Of a DNA stretch of 64,000 bases, positions 16,586-24,909 are shown piece by piece. The translations under genes were made by a program, and so were the position numbers. This DNA comes from an uncultured bacterium (GTDB taxonomy: Bacteria > Verrucomicrobiota > Lentisphaeria > Victivallales > UBA1829). Within the stretch, counting starts at the first letter, position 1. Every line of letters begins with the position of its first letter. The DNA lies in contig URNX01000013.1 in the NCBI GenBank assembly GCA_900549415.1, positions 1 to 64,000 of the forward strand, in the 5' to 3' direction. The notes below the pieces were generated by a model, which did not search any database, was not told where the DNA came from, and saw only the letters and a list, made by a program, of their open reading frames with translations.

Positions 16586-18427
16586 TTACTTGGAGAGACG
16601 CTCTTCAAGCTGTGCAAGCTGGTTCGCGAGCTCCTTCGGGAGACGGTCGAACTTCTTGTAGTGTTCCTTGATCATTTCGACTTCCTTCTTCCATCCTTCG
16701 ATGTCGAGGGAGAGCAGCTGCTTCATGTCGTCTTCAGTGACTTCATTTTCGATGCCGGTGCGGTCGATTGCATCCACGGTCGGCATGTAACCGATCGGGG
16801 TCTCGACAGCCTTGCCTTCACCATCGCAGCGTTCGAAGATCCACTTGAGGACGCGGCTGTTGTCGCCGAATCCGGGCCAGAGCCACTTGCCTTCCGGGGT
16901 CTTGCGGAACCAGTTGACGCAGAAGATCTTCGGGAGCTTGGCGCCGGCATGTTTGCCGATGTCGAGCCAGTGCTGGAAGTAGTCGCCCATGTTGTAGCCG
17001 CAGAACGGAAGCATTGCGAACGGGTCGCGGCGGACGGTGCCGGCCTTGACGTCGAGGGCAGCCGCGGTCACTTCGGAACCGACGGAGGAGCCGATCATCA
17101 CGCCATGTTCCCAGGAGAGGGACTGGTAGACGAGCGGGAGGGTGGACGGACGGCGTCCGCCGAAGAGGAATGCGTCGATGGGAACGCCGGCAGGATCTTC
17201 CCAGTTCGGGGCGATTGCGGGGCAGTTCTTGGCGCGTGCGGAGAAACGGGCGTTCGGGTGAGCGGCCTTGACCGGCTTGCCTTCGGCATCGGTCTGACCC
17301 ATTTCCCAGACGTTGCCTCTCCAGTCGATGAGTTTTTCACCCGGCTTGAGGGGAACGTCGATGCCTTCCCACCAAATGTCGCCGTTTTCACGGAGAGCGC
17401 AGTTGGTGAAGATGGTCTCTTTTGCGCAGGAGAGCATAGCGTTCTTGTTGGACTTCATGGAGGTTCCGGGAGCGACGCCGAAGAAACCGTTTTCCGGGTT
17501 GATGGCGTAGAGTCTGCCGTCGTTGCCGAACTTCATCCATGCGATATCGTCGCCGATGGTTTCGACTTTCCAGCCCGGGATGGTCGGGATGAGCATCGCG
17601 AGGTTGGTCTTTCCGCAGGCGGACGGGAATGCGCCGGTGACGTACTTGACTTCGCCCTTCGGGTTGGTGAGCTTGAGGATGAGCATGTGCTCGGCCATCC
17701 AGCCTTCATCGCGGGCCTGAACGGTTGCGATACGGAGAGCGAGGCACTTCTTGCCGAGGATGGCGTTGCCGCCGTAACCGGATCCGAAGGACCAGATTTC
17801 GCGGGTTTCGGGGAACTGGGCAATGTATTTCTTGTCCATCGGGGCACACGGCCAGACGCCGTTGTCCTTGGCGCCGTTTTCGAGCGGCTTGCCGACGGAG
17901 TGGATGCAGGGGACGAACTCACCGTCGGTTCCGAGGACTTCGAGAACCTTGTTGCCGACGCGGGTCATGACGTGCATGTTGATCACAACATAAGCGGAGT
18001 CGGTGATCTCAACGCCGATTTTGGCGATGTTGGAGCCGACGGGACCCATGGAGTAGGGGATGACGTACATGGTTCTGCCGTGCATGCAGCCCTTGTAGAG
18101 AGCTCTCATTTCGGCTTTCAGCTTGACGGGGTCGATCCAGTGGTTGGTCGGGCCTGCGTCTTCTTCTTTTTCAGAAGCGATGAAGGTACGGGCTTCAACG
18201 CGGGCGACGTCGGACGGGTCACTGCGGAAAAGCACGCAATCCGGGCGGAGTTTGCTGTTGAGTCTGGTTGCGAGTCCGGCCTTGACGAGTTCGTCACAGA
18301 GACCATAGTACTCGGTGTTGGTGCCGTCGCACCAGTAAATGGCATCCGGCTCGCAGAGCTCGGCCCATTCCTTGACCCAAGCCACGAGTTTCGCGTGGTT
18401 CGGGGCGGCGTTCAATTCTTTTGTCAT
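16586..18427 (-). CDS. pckG: Phosphoenolpyruvate carboxykinase (GTP)
   Basis: 613 residues, the normal length of GTP-PEPCK. Recognisable signatures are the GTP-binding loop FPSACGKTN (267-275), RSDPSDVARVE near the N-terminus, and WPGFGDNSRVLKWIFERC. It interconverts oxaloacetate and PEP. In fermenting anaerobes it often runs toward oxaloacetate, saving GTP and feeding the Na+-pumping decarboxylase encoded next. The frame extends to 18550, but ATG 18427 is chosen because CCGGAGGTTTATTC precedes it and the promoter at 18471-18499 lies inside the longer version. Confidence 0.93.
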   Translation of the reverse strand: MTKELNAAPNHAKLVAWVKEWAELCEPDAIYWCDGTNTEYYGLCDELVKAGLATRLNSKLRPDCVLFRSDPSDVARVEARTFIASEKEEDAGPTNHWIDPVKLKAEMRALYKGCMHGRTMYVIPYSMGPVGSNIAKIGVEITDSAYVVINMHVMTRVGNKVLEVLGTDGEFVPCIHSVGKPLENGAKDNGVWPCAPMDKKYIAQFPETREIWSFGSGYGGNAILGKKCLALRIATVQARDEGWMAEHMLILKLTNPKGEVKYVTGAFPSACGKTNLAMLIPTIPGWKVETIGDDIAWMKFGNDGRLYAINPENGFFGVAPGTSMKSNKNAMLSCAKETIFTNCALRENGDIWWEGIDVPLKPGEKLIDWRGNVWEMGQTDAEGKPVKAAHPNARFSARAKNCPAIAPNWEDPAGVPIDAFLFGGRRPSTLPLVYQSLSWEHGVMIGSSVGSEVTAAALDVKAGTVRRDPFAMLPFCGYNMGDYFQHWLDIGKHAGAKLPKIFCVNWFRKTPEGKWLWPGFGDNSRVLKWIFERCDGEGKAVETPIGYMPTVDAIDRTGIENEVTEDDMKQLLSLDIEGWKKEVEMIKEHYKKFDRLPKELANQLAQLEERLSK

Positions 18428-18470
18428 GAATAAACCTCCGGTTAGAGTTGTTTCTTCTTGAATACGCGGT

Positions 18471-18499
18471 ACTATACAGCCGAAACTCTCTTTTTTCAA
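18471..18499 (-). promoter_or_regulatory. Sigma70-type promoter of pckG
   Basis: TTGAAA (18494-18499) and TATAGT (18471-18476) on the minus strand with an optimal 17-base spacer, about 45 bases upstream of the chosen start. Confidence 0.7.
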
Positions 18500-18563
18500 G
18501 TGTTTCCACAACCCTTTTTTGATTAAAAGTTGGTTTGTGAACAGAATCACAGCTCAGTACCTG

Positions 18564-18600
18564 AAAAAAATGTCCGCCGCATTGGCGCGGCGGACATTTT
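18564..18600 (-). terminator. Intrinsic terminator of nifU-nifS
   Basis: Thirteen-base arms 18588-18600 and 18567-18579 (AAAATGTCCGCCG and complement) around an eight-base loop, ending leftward in seven T residues, ten bases after the nifS stop. Confidence 0.88.
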
Positions 18601-18610
18601 GAAGTGGACA

Positions 18611-19768
18611 TCAGTTCTTCCAGTACGGGGAGATTTCGCGCAGACGCGCGATGACCGGCGGAAGTTTTTCCAGCACAAAATCCACTTCCTCTTCCGTGTT
18701 GTAACGGGAGAAGCTGAAGCGGATGGCTCCGTGGGCGGCGGTGTAGGGAACGCCCATGGCACGCAGAACATGGGAGGGTTCCAGGCTGCCGGTTGTGCAG
18801 GCGCTTCCGCTCGAAGCGCAGATTCCGTGCATGTTCAGAAGCATCAGAATGGATTCGCCTTCAATGTATTCGAAGGAAATGTTGCTGGTGTTCGGAAGAC
18901 GGTGTTCGACGTCGCCGTTCAGACGGGTCGATGGAAGCTTCAGAAGCGCGGTTTCGAGTTTGTCGCGCAGGGCTTTCACCTTCGTATTTTCTGTTGCAAA
19001 ATTGGCTTTTGCAAGTTCGGCGGCTTTGCCGAGGGCGACGATGCTTGCGACGTTTTCCGTGCCTGCTCGGCGGCTGCGTTCCTGGTGTCCTCCGATGATG
19101 AAGGGATGGAAGCGGACGCCGCGTCTGACGTAAAGTGCGCCGACGCCTTTCGGGGCGTGAAGTTTGTGTCCGGAGAGACTCAGCATGTCGATCGGCATGT
19201 TTTTCAGATCCATCTGCACCTTGCCGACAGCCTGAACGGCGTCGGTGTGGAAGAGAGCGCCCTGGCTGTGCGCGAGTTCACCGAGTTCCGCGACGGGATA
19301 GATGTTTCCGATTTCATTGTTCGCCCACATGACGGAGACGACTGCAGTGTCTGCGTCGATCATTTCGCGGGCGCATTCCATATCGAGCCGGCCTTTGGAG
19401 TCGACGGGGATATGGGAGACTGTGTAGCCGCGGCGTTCGAGATCTTTGCCGAGCGCGAGAATTGCGGGGTGTTCCATGCAGGAAACGACGATTTTGCGGC
19501 GTTTCGGGCAGAAGCTCAGCGCGCTGTGGATTGCGGCGTTGTCGCTTTCGGTTCCGCAGCTTGTGAAGATGACTTCAGAGGGCTGTGCGCCGAGGAGATC
19601 GGCGAGCTTTGCACGGGCGTCTTCCACGTGTGCGGCAACCTGTCCGCCGAACGTGTGGATGCTCGACGGGTTGCCGTAGAGTTCGGTGAGGAACGGGCGC
19701 ATCGCCTCGAATGCTTCGGGGGCGACAGCCGTGGTGGCGTTGTTGTCAAGATAGATGATCTTTTCCAT
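18611..19768 (-). CDS. nifS: Cysteine desulfurase, NifS/IscS type
   Basis: 385 residues. The PLP-binding Lys202 lies in SLSGHKLHAPKG, and His100 in CMEHPA matches the residue that stacks on the cofactor. The sulfur-carrying Cys324 lies in SSGSACTTG, a mobile loop of group I desulfurases. It takes sulfur from cysteine and hands it to the NifU scaffold encoded nine bases upstream. No iscR, iscA, hscA or nif nitrogenase genes are visible nearby, so it is probably the general Fe-S (and tRNA thiolation) sulfur source, as in other anaerobes with a two-gene NIF system. Confidence 0.93.
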   Translation of the reverse strand: MEKIIYLDNNATTAVAPEAFEAMRPFLTELYGNPSSIHTFGGQVAAHVEDARAKLADLLGAQPSEVIFTSCGTESDNAAIHSALSFCPKRRKIVVSCMEHPAILALGKDLERRGYTVSHIPVDSKGRLDMECAREMIDADTAVVSVMWANNEIGNIYPVAELGELAHSQGALFHTDAVQAVGKVQMDLKNMPIDMLSLSGHKLHAPKGVGALYVRRGVRFHPFIIGGHQERSRRAGTENVASIVALGKAAELAKANFATENTKVKALRDKLETALLKLPSTRLNGDVEHRLPNTSNISFEYIEGESILMLLNMHGICASSGSACTTGSLEPSHVLRAMGVPYTAAHGAIRFSFSRYNTEEEVDFVLEKLPPVIARLREISPYWKN

Positions 19769-19777
19769 GATTCACGC

Positions 19778-20656
19778 TCACTTCGCTTCCACGACCTGAA
19801 TGGAGTCGGAGACGAATTCGTGGAGTTTGGCTTCGACGAGGTTTTTGAGCGTCACTTTTGCCGCCATGCAGGCTGCGCAGTGACCTTTGAGGCGGACGAT
19901 CGCCTGATTGCCCTGAATGTCGACGAGCTCAATGTCGCCGCCGTCGTGTTCGAGCTGCGGGCGGATCTCGCGGTCGATGACGGATTGGACTTTGATGACC
20001 TTCTGGACAACGGAGAGGGCGTTGAAGTCGTCCACTTTTTCGGAGGCGTGCGGGGCGGCTGCCTTATGTTCCTTCCAGAGACCGTCGAGGATTTCCTGGA
20101 TCTGGTCGAGGCATGCGCCGCATGCGCCGCCGGCTTTGGTGTACTTGGTGACCTGTTCGGCGGTGTGGAGGTTGTTTTCCTTTGCGACGCGGCGGATTTT
20201 TGTATCGGTCACGCCGAAACACTTGCAGACGATGCGCCCCTCATGGTCTTCGGGGTCGTCTTCGATTTTCTGATAGGATTCGCCGTGCTTGGCTTTATAG
20301 TCGGCGATTGCGGCCTGGAGCGCTTCCATGCCCATGACGGAGCAGTGCATTTTTTCTTCCGGGAGGCTGCCTAGGAGTTTGACGATGTCCTTGTTTGTGA
20401 CTTTGGCGGCTTCATCGAGCGTCATGCCTTTGACCAGCTCGGTGAGGGCGGAGGAGGAAGCAATGGCGCTTGCGCAGCCGAAGGTCTTGAATTTGACGTC
20501 GGAAATTCTACCGTTGTCATCAAGTTTGAGATATAGCTTGAGTGCGTCGCCGCAGGTGATGTTTCCCACTTCCGCGACGGCATCCGGGTTTTCAATTTCG
20601 CCCACATTGCGCGGGTTGAGAAAATGATCCATTACTTTGTTGGTGTAATCCCACAT
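19778..20656 (-). CDS. nifU: Three-domain Fe-S cluster scaffold NifU
   Basis: 292 residues. An IscU-like N-terminal domain has three conserved cysteines (Cys35, Cys61, Cys105). A BFD-like [2Fe-2S] domain has Cys144-x-Cys146 and Cys179-x2-Cys182. The C-terminal Nfu domain has Cys260-x2-Cys263 (GHCAACMAA). This full-length architecture is that of nitrogen-fixer NifU, also used as the housekeeping scaffold in many anaerobes. The frame opens at 20740, but ATG 20656 follows GAGGAAGACTCC and starts the conserved MWDYTNKVMDHF, and the promoter falls within the extra part. It forms an operon with nifS. Confidence 0.92.
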   Translation of the reverse strand: MWDYTNKVMDHFLNPRNVGEIENPDAVAEVGNITCGDALKLYLKLDDNGRISDVKFKTFGCASAIASSSALTELVKGMTLDEAAKVTNKDIVKLLGSLPEEKMHCSVMGMEALQAAIADYKAKHGESYQKIEDDPEDHEGRIVCKCFGVTDTKIRRVAKENNLHTAEQVTKYTKAGGACGACLDQIQEILDGLWKEHKAAAPHASEKVDDFNALSVVQKVIKVQSVIDREIRPQLEHDGGDIELVDIQGNQAIVRLKGHCAACMAAKVTLKNLVEAKLHEFVSDSIQVVEAK

Positions 20657-20699
20657 GGAGTCTTCCTCGCTTTCTTGCTTTAAGTTTTTATCATGAGGT

Positions 20700-20728
20700 A
20701 ATTTACTACTGAAACAGTGAATTGACAA
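20700..20728 (-). promoter_or_regulatory. Sigma70-type promoter of nifU-nifS
   Basis: TTGTCA (20723-20728) and TAAATT (20700-20705) on the minus strand with a 17-base spacer, 44 bases upstream of the nifU start. No clear IscR-type site was recognised. Confidence 0.6.
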
Positions 20729-20825
20729 ATAAAGTTCCATAAAAAATAAAAAAAATCATGAAGAGTCCGGAAAATATTTTTAGGAAGAGAGCACAAAAGT
20801 ACCGGAAATAGCAAAAAAATCCTGT

Positions 20826-20853
20826 TTGCGTTTTATTGATTCCGGACTACATT
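20826..20853 (+). promoter_or_regulatory. Possible promoter of the GH4 gene
   Basis: TTGCGT (20826-20831) and TACATT (20848-20853) with a 16-base spacer, 53 bases before the GH4 start. The region 20657-20906 between the divergent genes is otherwise AT-rich with no further signal recognised. Confidence 0.35.
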
Positions 20854-20906
20854 AAACGCAGAAACCCGCAGAAAATGAGCGGGAAGAAAAACAAAAGAGG
20901 TGTATG

Positions 20907-22262
20907 ATGGCACGAAATGTAAAGATTTCATTCATGGGTGCAGGAAGCACAGTTTTCGTAAAAAACGTTCTGGGCGACTGCATGTTCAAAGAGGCTCTGA
21001 AGGATGCGGAGATCGCGCTTTACGACATTGACGCGACCCGTCTGAAGGAATCGGAAAAGGTTCTGAACTCGCTGAATCTCAGCATCAACGAGGGACGCGC
21101 GACGGTCAAAACCTATCTCGGCGCAGAGAACCGCAAGGAGGCGCTCCGCAATACAAATTTTGTGGTGAACGCAATCCAGGTCGGCGGATACGAACCTTCA
21201 ACAGTGATCGACTTTGAGATTCCGAAAAAGTACGGTCTGCGGCAGACGATTGCGGACACGCTCGGCATCGGCGGCATTTTCCGCGCGCTCCGCACAATCC
21301 CGGTCATGCTCGACTTCGCACATGATCTGGAAGAGGTCAGCCCCGAGGCGTGGTTCCTCAACTACACGAACCCGATGGCGATGCTCACCGGCGCGATGTT
21401 GAAAGGAACTTCCGTCAAGACTGTCGGTCTCTGCCATTCGGTTCAGGTCTGCATCAGTTCGCTGCTCGATACGCTTGACCTTTACAAGGGCGAAGGGGAG
21501 CGCAACGACATTTTCGGCAAGATCGCCGGAATCAACCACATGGCGTGGCTGCTGAATCTCCGCAAGGGCGGAAAGGACATCTACCCTGAAGTCAAGCGCG
21601 TTGCGGCGGAAAAACTCGCGCAGTGGCGCAAGGCGGACAAGGACAAGTCCGGCAATATGGTGCGTCTGGAAATGATGCTGAAGTTCGGCTACTATGTGAC
21701 CGAGTCGAGCGAGCACAACGCCGAATACATGCCCTACTGGATCAAGGCGAATTATCCGGAGCTGATCGGCGAATACAACATTCCGCTGGATGAATACCCG
21801 CGCCGCTGTGTGAAACAGATCGAAAACTGGAAACACCAGTATGCGGAACTTTGTTCAAAAGAGATTCTGGAACACAAGCCGTCGCGCGAATACGGCGCGG
21901 GCATCATGAATGCAATCATGACGGGCGAGACATTCCAGATCGGCGGAAATGTGATGAACAACGGCATGATTCCCAATTTGCCGCACGACGCCGTCGTTGA
22001 AGTGCCGTGCCTGGTGGATGCGAACGGCATTCAGGGAACGTATGTGGGCGATCTGCCGCAGATCTGCGCGGCGCTGAACCGCACGAATATCAATGTCCAG
22101 CTCATGACAATCGAGGCGGCGCTCACGCGGAAACGCGAATGCATCTATCAGGCGGCGATGATGGATCCGCATACCGCGGCGGAACTCAGCATTGACAAAA
22201 TCATTGCAATGTGCGATGACCTGATCGAAGCGCACGGAGATTATCTCCCGAAATATCACTGA
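20907..22262 (+). CDS. NAD-dependent glycosidase GH4 (alpha-galactosidase/alpha-glucosidase/glucuronidase type)
   Basis: 451 residues. A Rossmann dinucleotide fold opens with FMGAGSTVF (9-17). NYTNPM (152-157) and GLCHSV (174-179) supply the Asn and the Cys176/His177 metal ligands typical of GH4. A second active-site His follows in GINHMAW. GH4 enzymes use NAD+ and Mn2+ in a redox-elimination mechanism. The sequence is closest in my reading to the MelA/LplD group; exact sugar specificity is uncertain. Two adjacent ATGs exist; 20907 is preferred to 20904 because GAGG then lies six rather than three bases away. It stands alone between a divergent nifU and a terminator. Confidence 0.88.
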   Translation: MARNVKISFMGAGSTVFVKNVLGDCMFKEALKDAEIALYDIDATRLKESEKVLNSLNLSINEGRATVKTYLGAENRKEALRNTNFVVNAIQVGGYEPSTVIDFEIPKKYGLRQTIADTLGIGGIFRALRTIPVMLDFAHDLEEVSPEAWFLNYTNPMAMLTGAMLKGTSVKTVGLCHSVQVCISSLLDTLDLYKGEGERNDIFGKIAGINHMAWLLNLRKGGKDIYPEVKRVAAEKLAQWRKADKDKSGNMVRLEMMLKFGYYVTESSEHNAEYMPYWIKANYPELIGEYNIPLDEYPRRCVKQIENWKHQYAELCSKEILEHKPSREYGAGIMNAIMTGETFQIGGNVMNNGMIPNLPHDAVVEVPCLVDANGIQGTYVGDLPQICAALNRTNINVQLMTIEAALTRKRECIYQAAMMDPHTAAELSIDKIIAMCDDLIEAHGDYLPKYH

Positions 22263-22284
22263 GCGCAGTGAACGTTTCAAATGA

Positions 22285-22331
22285 TTGCGGCTCCTCCCCG
22301 TTTATCCGGAGAGGAGCCGCAAATTGTTTTA
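22285..22331 (+). terminator. Terminator between convergent GH4 and pyrD
   Basis: A 12-bp stem (22285-22296 with 22311-22322) carries a 14-base loop and is followed by TTGTTTTAT. It lies 22 bases after the GH4 stop and can serve both convergent transcripts. Confidence 0.7.
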
Positions 22332-22347
22332 TAATGAAATAGTTGTA

Positions 22348-23271
22348 TCAGACCCGAACCTGTCCGATGATTTCGGTTACGGATTTGCAGCCGTGGCGTT
22401 CGAGATAGGCGGAGATTCCGTTGAGAACTTTGACCGGGGCGAGCGGATCGGCAAAAATCGCGGTGCCGACGGCGATCGCGGAGGCTCCGGCAAGCAGAAA
22501 TTCCACGGCGTCTTCCCCGCTGAAAATTCCGCCCATGCCGATGATCGGAATATCGACGGCGCGCGCGGTTTCATAAACCATTTTGACGGCGACGGGTTTG
22601 ACGGCGGGGCCGCTGAGTCCGCCGGTGATGTTGGCGATCTTCGGACGGCGCGTCTCAATGTCGATTGCCATGGCGGGGATGGTGTTGATCATGGAGACAA
22701 TATCGCTGCCGTTTGCCGCTGCTGCGCGGGCGAATTCGGGCATGCTCCTGACGTTCGGGCTCAGCTTGGTGATGAGCGGAAGTTTCGTTGCGGACCGGAC
22801 GGCGGCGATGACTTTGCCCATTGCGGCAGTGTCGGAGCTGAAGGAGATTCCGCCCTCTTTGACGTTTGGGCAGGAGACGTTGATTTCCAGTGCGGCAATG
22901 CCGTCGGAATCAGCGTCGAGGCGTTCGGCGACGTAACGGTAGTCGTCCACGCTTTTGCCCCAGATGTTGACGATGGTTTTGCAGTTGTGCTTGCGGAGCC
23001 AGGGAAGATAGTGGTCATCGTGCAGGAACTTTTCGATGCCGGGGCCCTGGAGACCGATGGCATTGATCATGCCGGAGGTGACTTCGGCGACGCGGGGCGT
23101 TGGGTTGCCGTGCACCGGTTTCGGGGCGACGCCTTTGACGACGACCGCACCGAGAATGGAGGGATCGAAAAATTCTTCGTATTCGCTTCCGTAGCCGAAT
23201 GTCCCGGATGCGGTCATGACGGGGTTCGCAAGTTCGAGCGGACCGAGTTTCACAGAGAGATCAGGCTTCAT
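22348..23271 (-). CDS. pyrD: Dihydroorotate dehydrogenase B (NAD+), catalytic subunit
   Basis: 307 residues, class 1B. The FMN barrel begins NPVMTASGTFGYG, and the catalytic base Cys134 lies in NVSCPNV, as in class 1B enzymes that pair with PyrK. GMGGIFSGEDAVEFLLAGA near the C-terminus binds the FMN phosphate. It oxidises dihydroorotate to orotate in pyrimidine synthesis and passes electrons to NAD+ through PyrK. Its start overlaps the end of pyrK by 11 bases, consistent with stoichiometric synthesis of a heterotetramer. Confidence 0.94.
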   Translation of the reverse strand: MKPDLSVKLGPLELANPVMTASGTFGYGSEYEEFFDPSILGAVVVKGVAPKPVHGNPTPRVAEVTSGMINAIGLQGPGIEKFLHDDHYLPWLRKHNCKTIVNIWGKSVDDYRYVAERLDADSDGIAALEINVSCPNVKEGGISFSSDTAAMGKVIAAVRSATKLPLITKLSPNVRSMPEFARAAAANGSDIVSMINTIPAMAIDIETRRPKIANITGGLSGPAVKPVAVKMVYETARAVDIPIIGMGGIFSGEDAVEFLLAGASAIAVGTAIFADPLAPVKVLNGISAYLERHGCKSVTEIIGQVRV

Positions 23272-24049
23272 AGTACACCTCCTCGGCGGTATAGACGGGT
23301 CCTTCCTTGCAGGTGCGCGAGTAGCGCCAGCCGTCGGGCGAGGAGGGATCTTTCATTTTGACGACACAGGCGAAACATGCGCCGATTCCGCAGCACATAT
23401 GCTGGTCGAGACTCAGATAGCATTTGACGTTTTTTGCAACGGCGAGACGGCCGAGCGCCATGAGCATCGGTGTGGGGCCGCATGCATAGAGAACAGGCGT
23501 CTTCGGAGCGTCGGTGAGCGCCTTGTCGAGCAGTTCGGTGACGAGACCTTTGTGACCGAGCGAGCCGTCCTGGGTCGCAAGGCGAACATCATATCCGGCG
23601 GCTTCATACTCTTCCGAAAGGATGATATCGGCTGCGGAGCGTGCGCCGAGCAGGAGCATTCCCTTGTTGACGGAACGTTTTGCGAGCGGGAGAATCGCGG
23701 CGGAGCCGTAGCCTCCAGCGACGAGAACCGGAGTTTCATCGCCGCCGGGCATAGGGTAGCCTTTGCCGAGAGGACCCATGACATTGCAGGACTGCCCGGG
23801 GAGCATTTCTGCGAGTTCGGCGGTACCGGAGCCGACAACTTTGTAGACCACGGTGAGGGTTTCCGCTTCGGGATCGTATCCGCAGATGCTGAAGGGGCGG
23901 CGCAGGATGCGGTCGCGCAGGGATGGAATGTGAATGTGAACAAACTGTCCGGGCTGAGCCTTCGCGGCAATCTCCGGAGCGTGGAACACGATTTTCCGGT
24001 AGAGACCCTTGAGACAGCGGTTTTCCAGAATGCTGCAATCGGATGTCAT
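23261..24049 (-). CDS. pyrK: Dihydroorotate dehydrogenase electron transfer subunit
   Basis: 262 residues. A ferredoxin-reductase-like FAD domain (RRPFSICGYD) and a NAD-binding domain (VAGGYGSAA) lead to a C-terminal [2Fe-2S] site in HMCCGIGACFACV plus a distal Cys in SRTCKEGPVY. This is the PyrK arrangement. It carries electrons from PyrD's FMN to NAD+. It is the first gene of pyrK-pyrD; the rest of the pyrimidine pathway is not in the window. Confidence 0.93.
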   Translation of the reverse strand: MTSDCSILENRCLKGLYRKIVFHAPEIAAKAQPGQFVHIHIPSLRDRILRRPFSICGYDPEAETLTVVYKVVGSGTAELAEMLPGQSCNVMGPLGKGYPMPGGDETPVLVAGGYGSAAILPLAKRSVNKGMLLLGARSAADIILSEEYEAAGYDVRLATQDGSLGHKGLVTELLDKALTDAPKTPVLYACGPTPMLMALGRLAVAKNVKCYLSLDQHMCCGIGACFACVVKMKDPSSPDGWRYSRTCKEGPVYTAEEVYYEA

Positions 24050-24065
24050 AATTTTTTCTTTCCAG

Positions 24066-24096
24066 TTGAATTTTTCAAACAGTATGGTATTATAAT
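24066..24096 (+). promoter_or_regulatory. Promoter of suhB-priA
   Basis: A TTGAAT -35 (24066-24071) precedes overlapping -10 candidates: TATTAT at 24088-24093 (16-base spacer, with a TGG extended element) and a perfect TATAAT at 24091-24096 (19-base spacer). It lies 40 bases upstream of the suhB start. Confidence 0.6.
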
Positions 24097-24135
24097 ACGC
24101 GAAAGCGGAATTAACAAACCGGCAGAGGTATTTTT

Positions 24136-24906
24136 ATGCTGAAATTTATGGAAAATCTGGCAAAAAGAGCCGGAGACATGGCTCTGGAGGAGCGGAAACA
24201 CTTCTCCCGTGAGGAAATTCACTTCAAGAATCCGAAAGATCTGGTGACCGACGTCGACCGCAAAGTCGAGCAGTTCATCCGTGCTGAAATTGAAGCGGCG
24301 TACCCGGACCATGCGATTCTCGGCGAAGAGGGCGGAACCTCAAACGAAGGCAAGTCGGAATATCTCTGGATTATCGACCCGATTGACGGGACAACCTCTT
24401 TTGTACACGGATCGCCGATGTATTCGGTTTCCATCGGACTGCACCGGAACGGAAAGCCGTATGCAGGGGCGATTTACCAGCCTCGTCTGAACGAACTCTA
24501 TTCCGCGATTCTCGGCGGCGGGGCAAAATGCAACGGGGAACCGATTCATGTGTCCCGTCATTCGGAGCTGGTGAACTGTCTCGGCATTACCGGCTTTGCG
24601 TGTCTGCGCGCGGGACTGAAGAAGAACAATCTGCCGCATTTCTGCCGCATCGCTCCGCTGATCCGCGACATCCGGCGGTACGGGTCGGCGGCGTACGACC
24701 TCTGCGCCGTCGCCTCCGGTTCCGCGGATTTCTTCTGGGAGATGGAGCTGCAGCCGTATGATATCGCAGCGGGCGAGATCATTCTCACGGAAGCCGGCGG
24801 ACGGATTTCCGATTTTTCCGGCGGAACGGGGTACCCGAAGCAGGGAATTCTCGCATCCAACGGTATCATCCACGATGATATTCTGCGTCTGCTTGCAATG
24901 GATTGA
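24136..24906 (+). CDS. suhB: Inositol monophosphatase family protein (SuhB-like)
   Basis: 256 residues. The metal-binding motifs of the family are present: DLVTDVDRKVEQF, ILGEEGG, IIDPIDGTTSFVHG and a C-terminal PYDIAAGEIILTEAGG. In the last the usual WD is replaced by YD, with the Asp conserved. Enzymes of this family dephosphorylate inositol-1-phosphate and sometimes 3'-phosphoadenosine-5'-phosphate or fructose-1,6-bisphosphate. SuhB also has a role in rRNA transcription in E. coli, which cannot be judged here. AGAGG precedes the ATG; priA starts three bases after the stop. Confidence 0.87.
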   Translation: MLKFMENLAKRAGDMALEERKHFSREEIHFKNPKDLVTDVDRKVEQFIRAEIEAAYPDHAILGEEGGTSNEGKSEYLWIIDPIDGTTSFVHGSPMYSVSIGLHRNGKPYAGAIYQPRLNELYSAILGGGAKCNGEPIHVSRHSELVNCLGITGFACLRAGLKKNNLPHFCRIAPLIRDIRRYGSAAYDLCAVASGSADFFWEMELQPYDIAAGEIILTEAGGRISDFSGGTGYPKQGILASNGIIHDDILRLLAMD

Positions 24907-24909
24907 CCG

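Noticed and set aside
16565..20374. Two plus-strand frames of over 600 codons opposite pckG and nifS/nifU
   Set aside because: They are mirror images of conserved enzymes; no ribosome binding site or recognisable motif.
20657..20906. Possible small RNA or riboswitch between nifU and the GH4 gene
   Set aside because: The AT-rich spacer contains promoters for both genes but no stable hairpin or known aptamer pattern that I can see.
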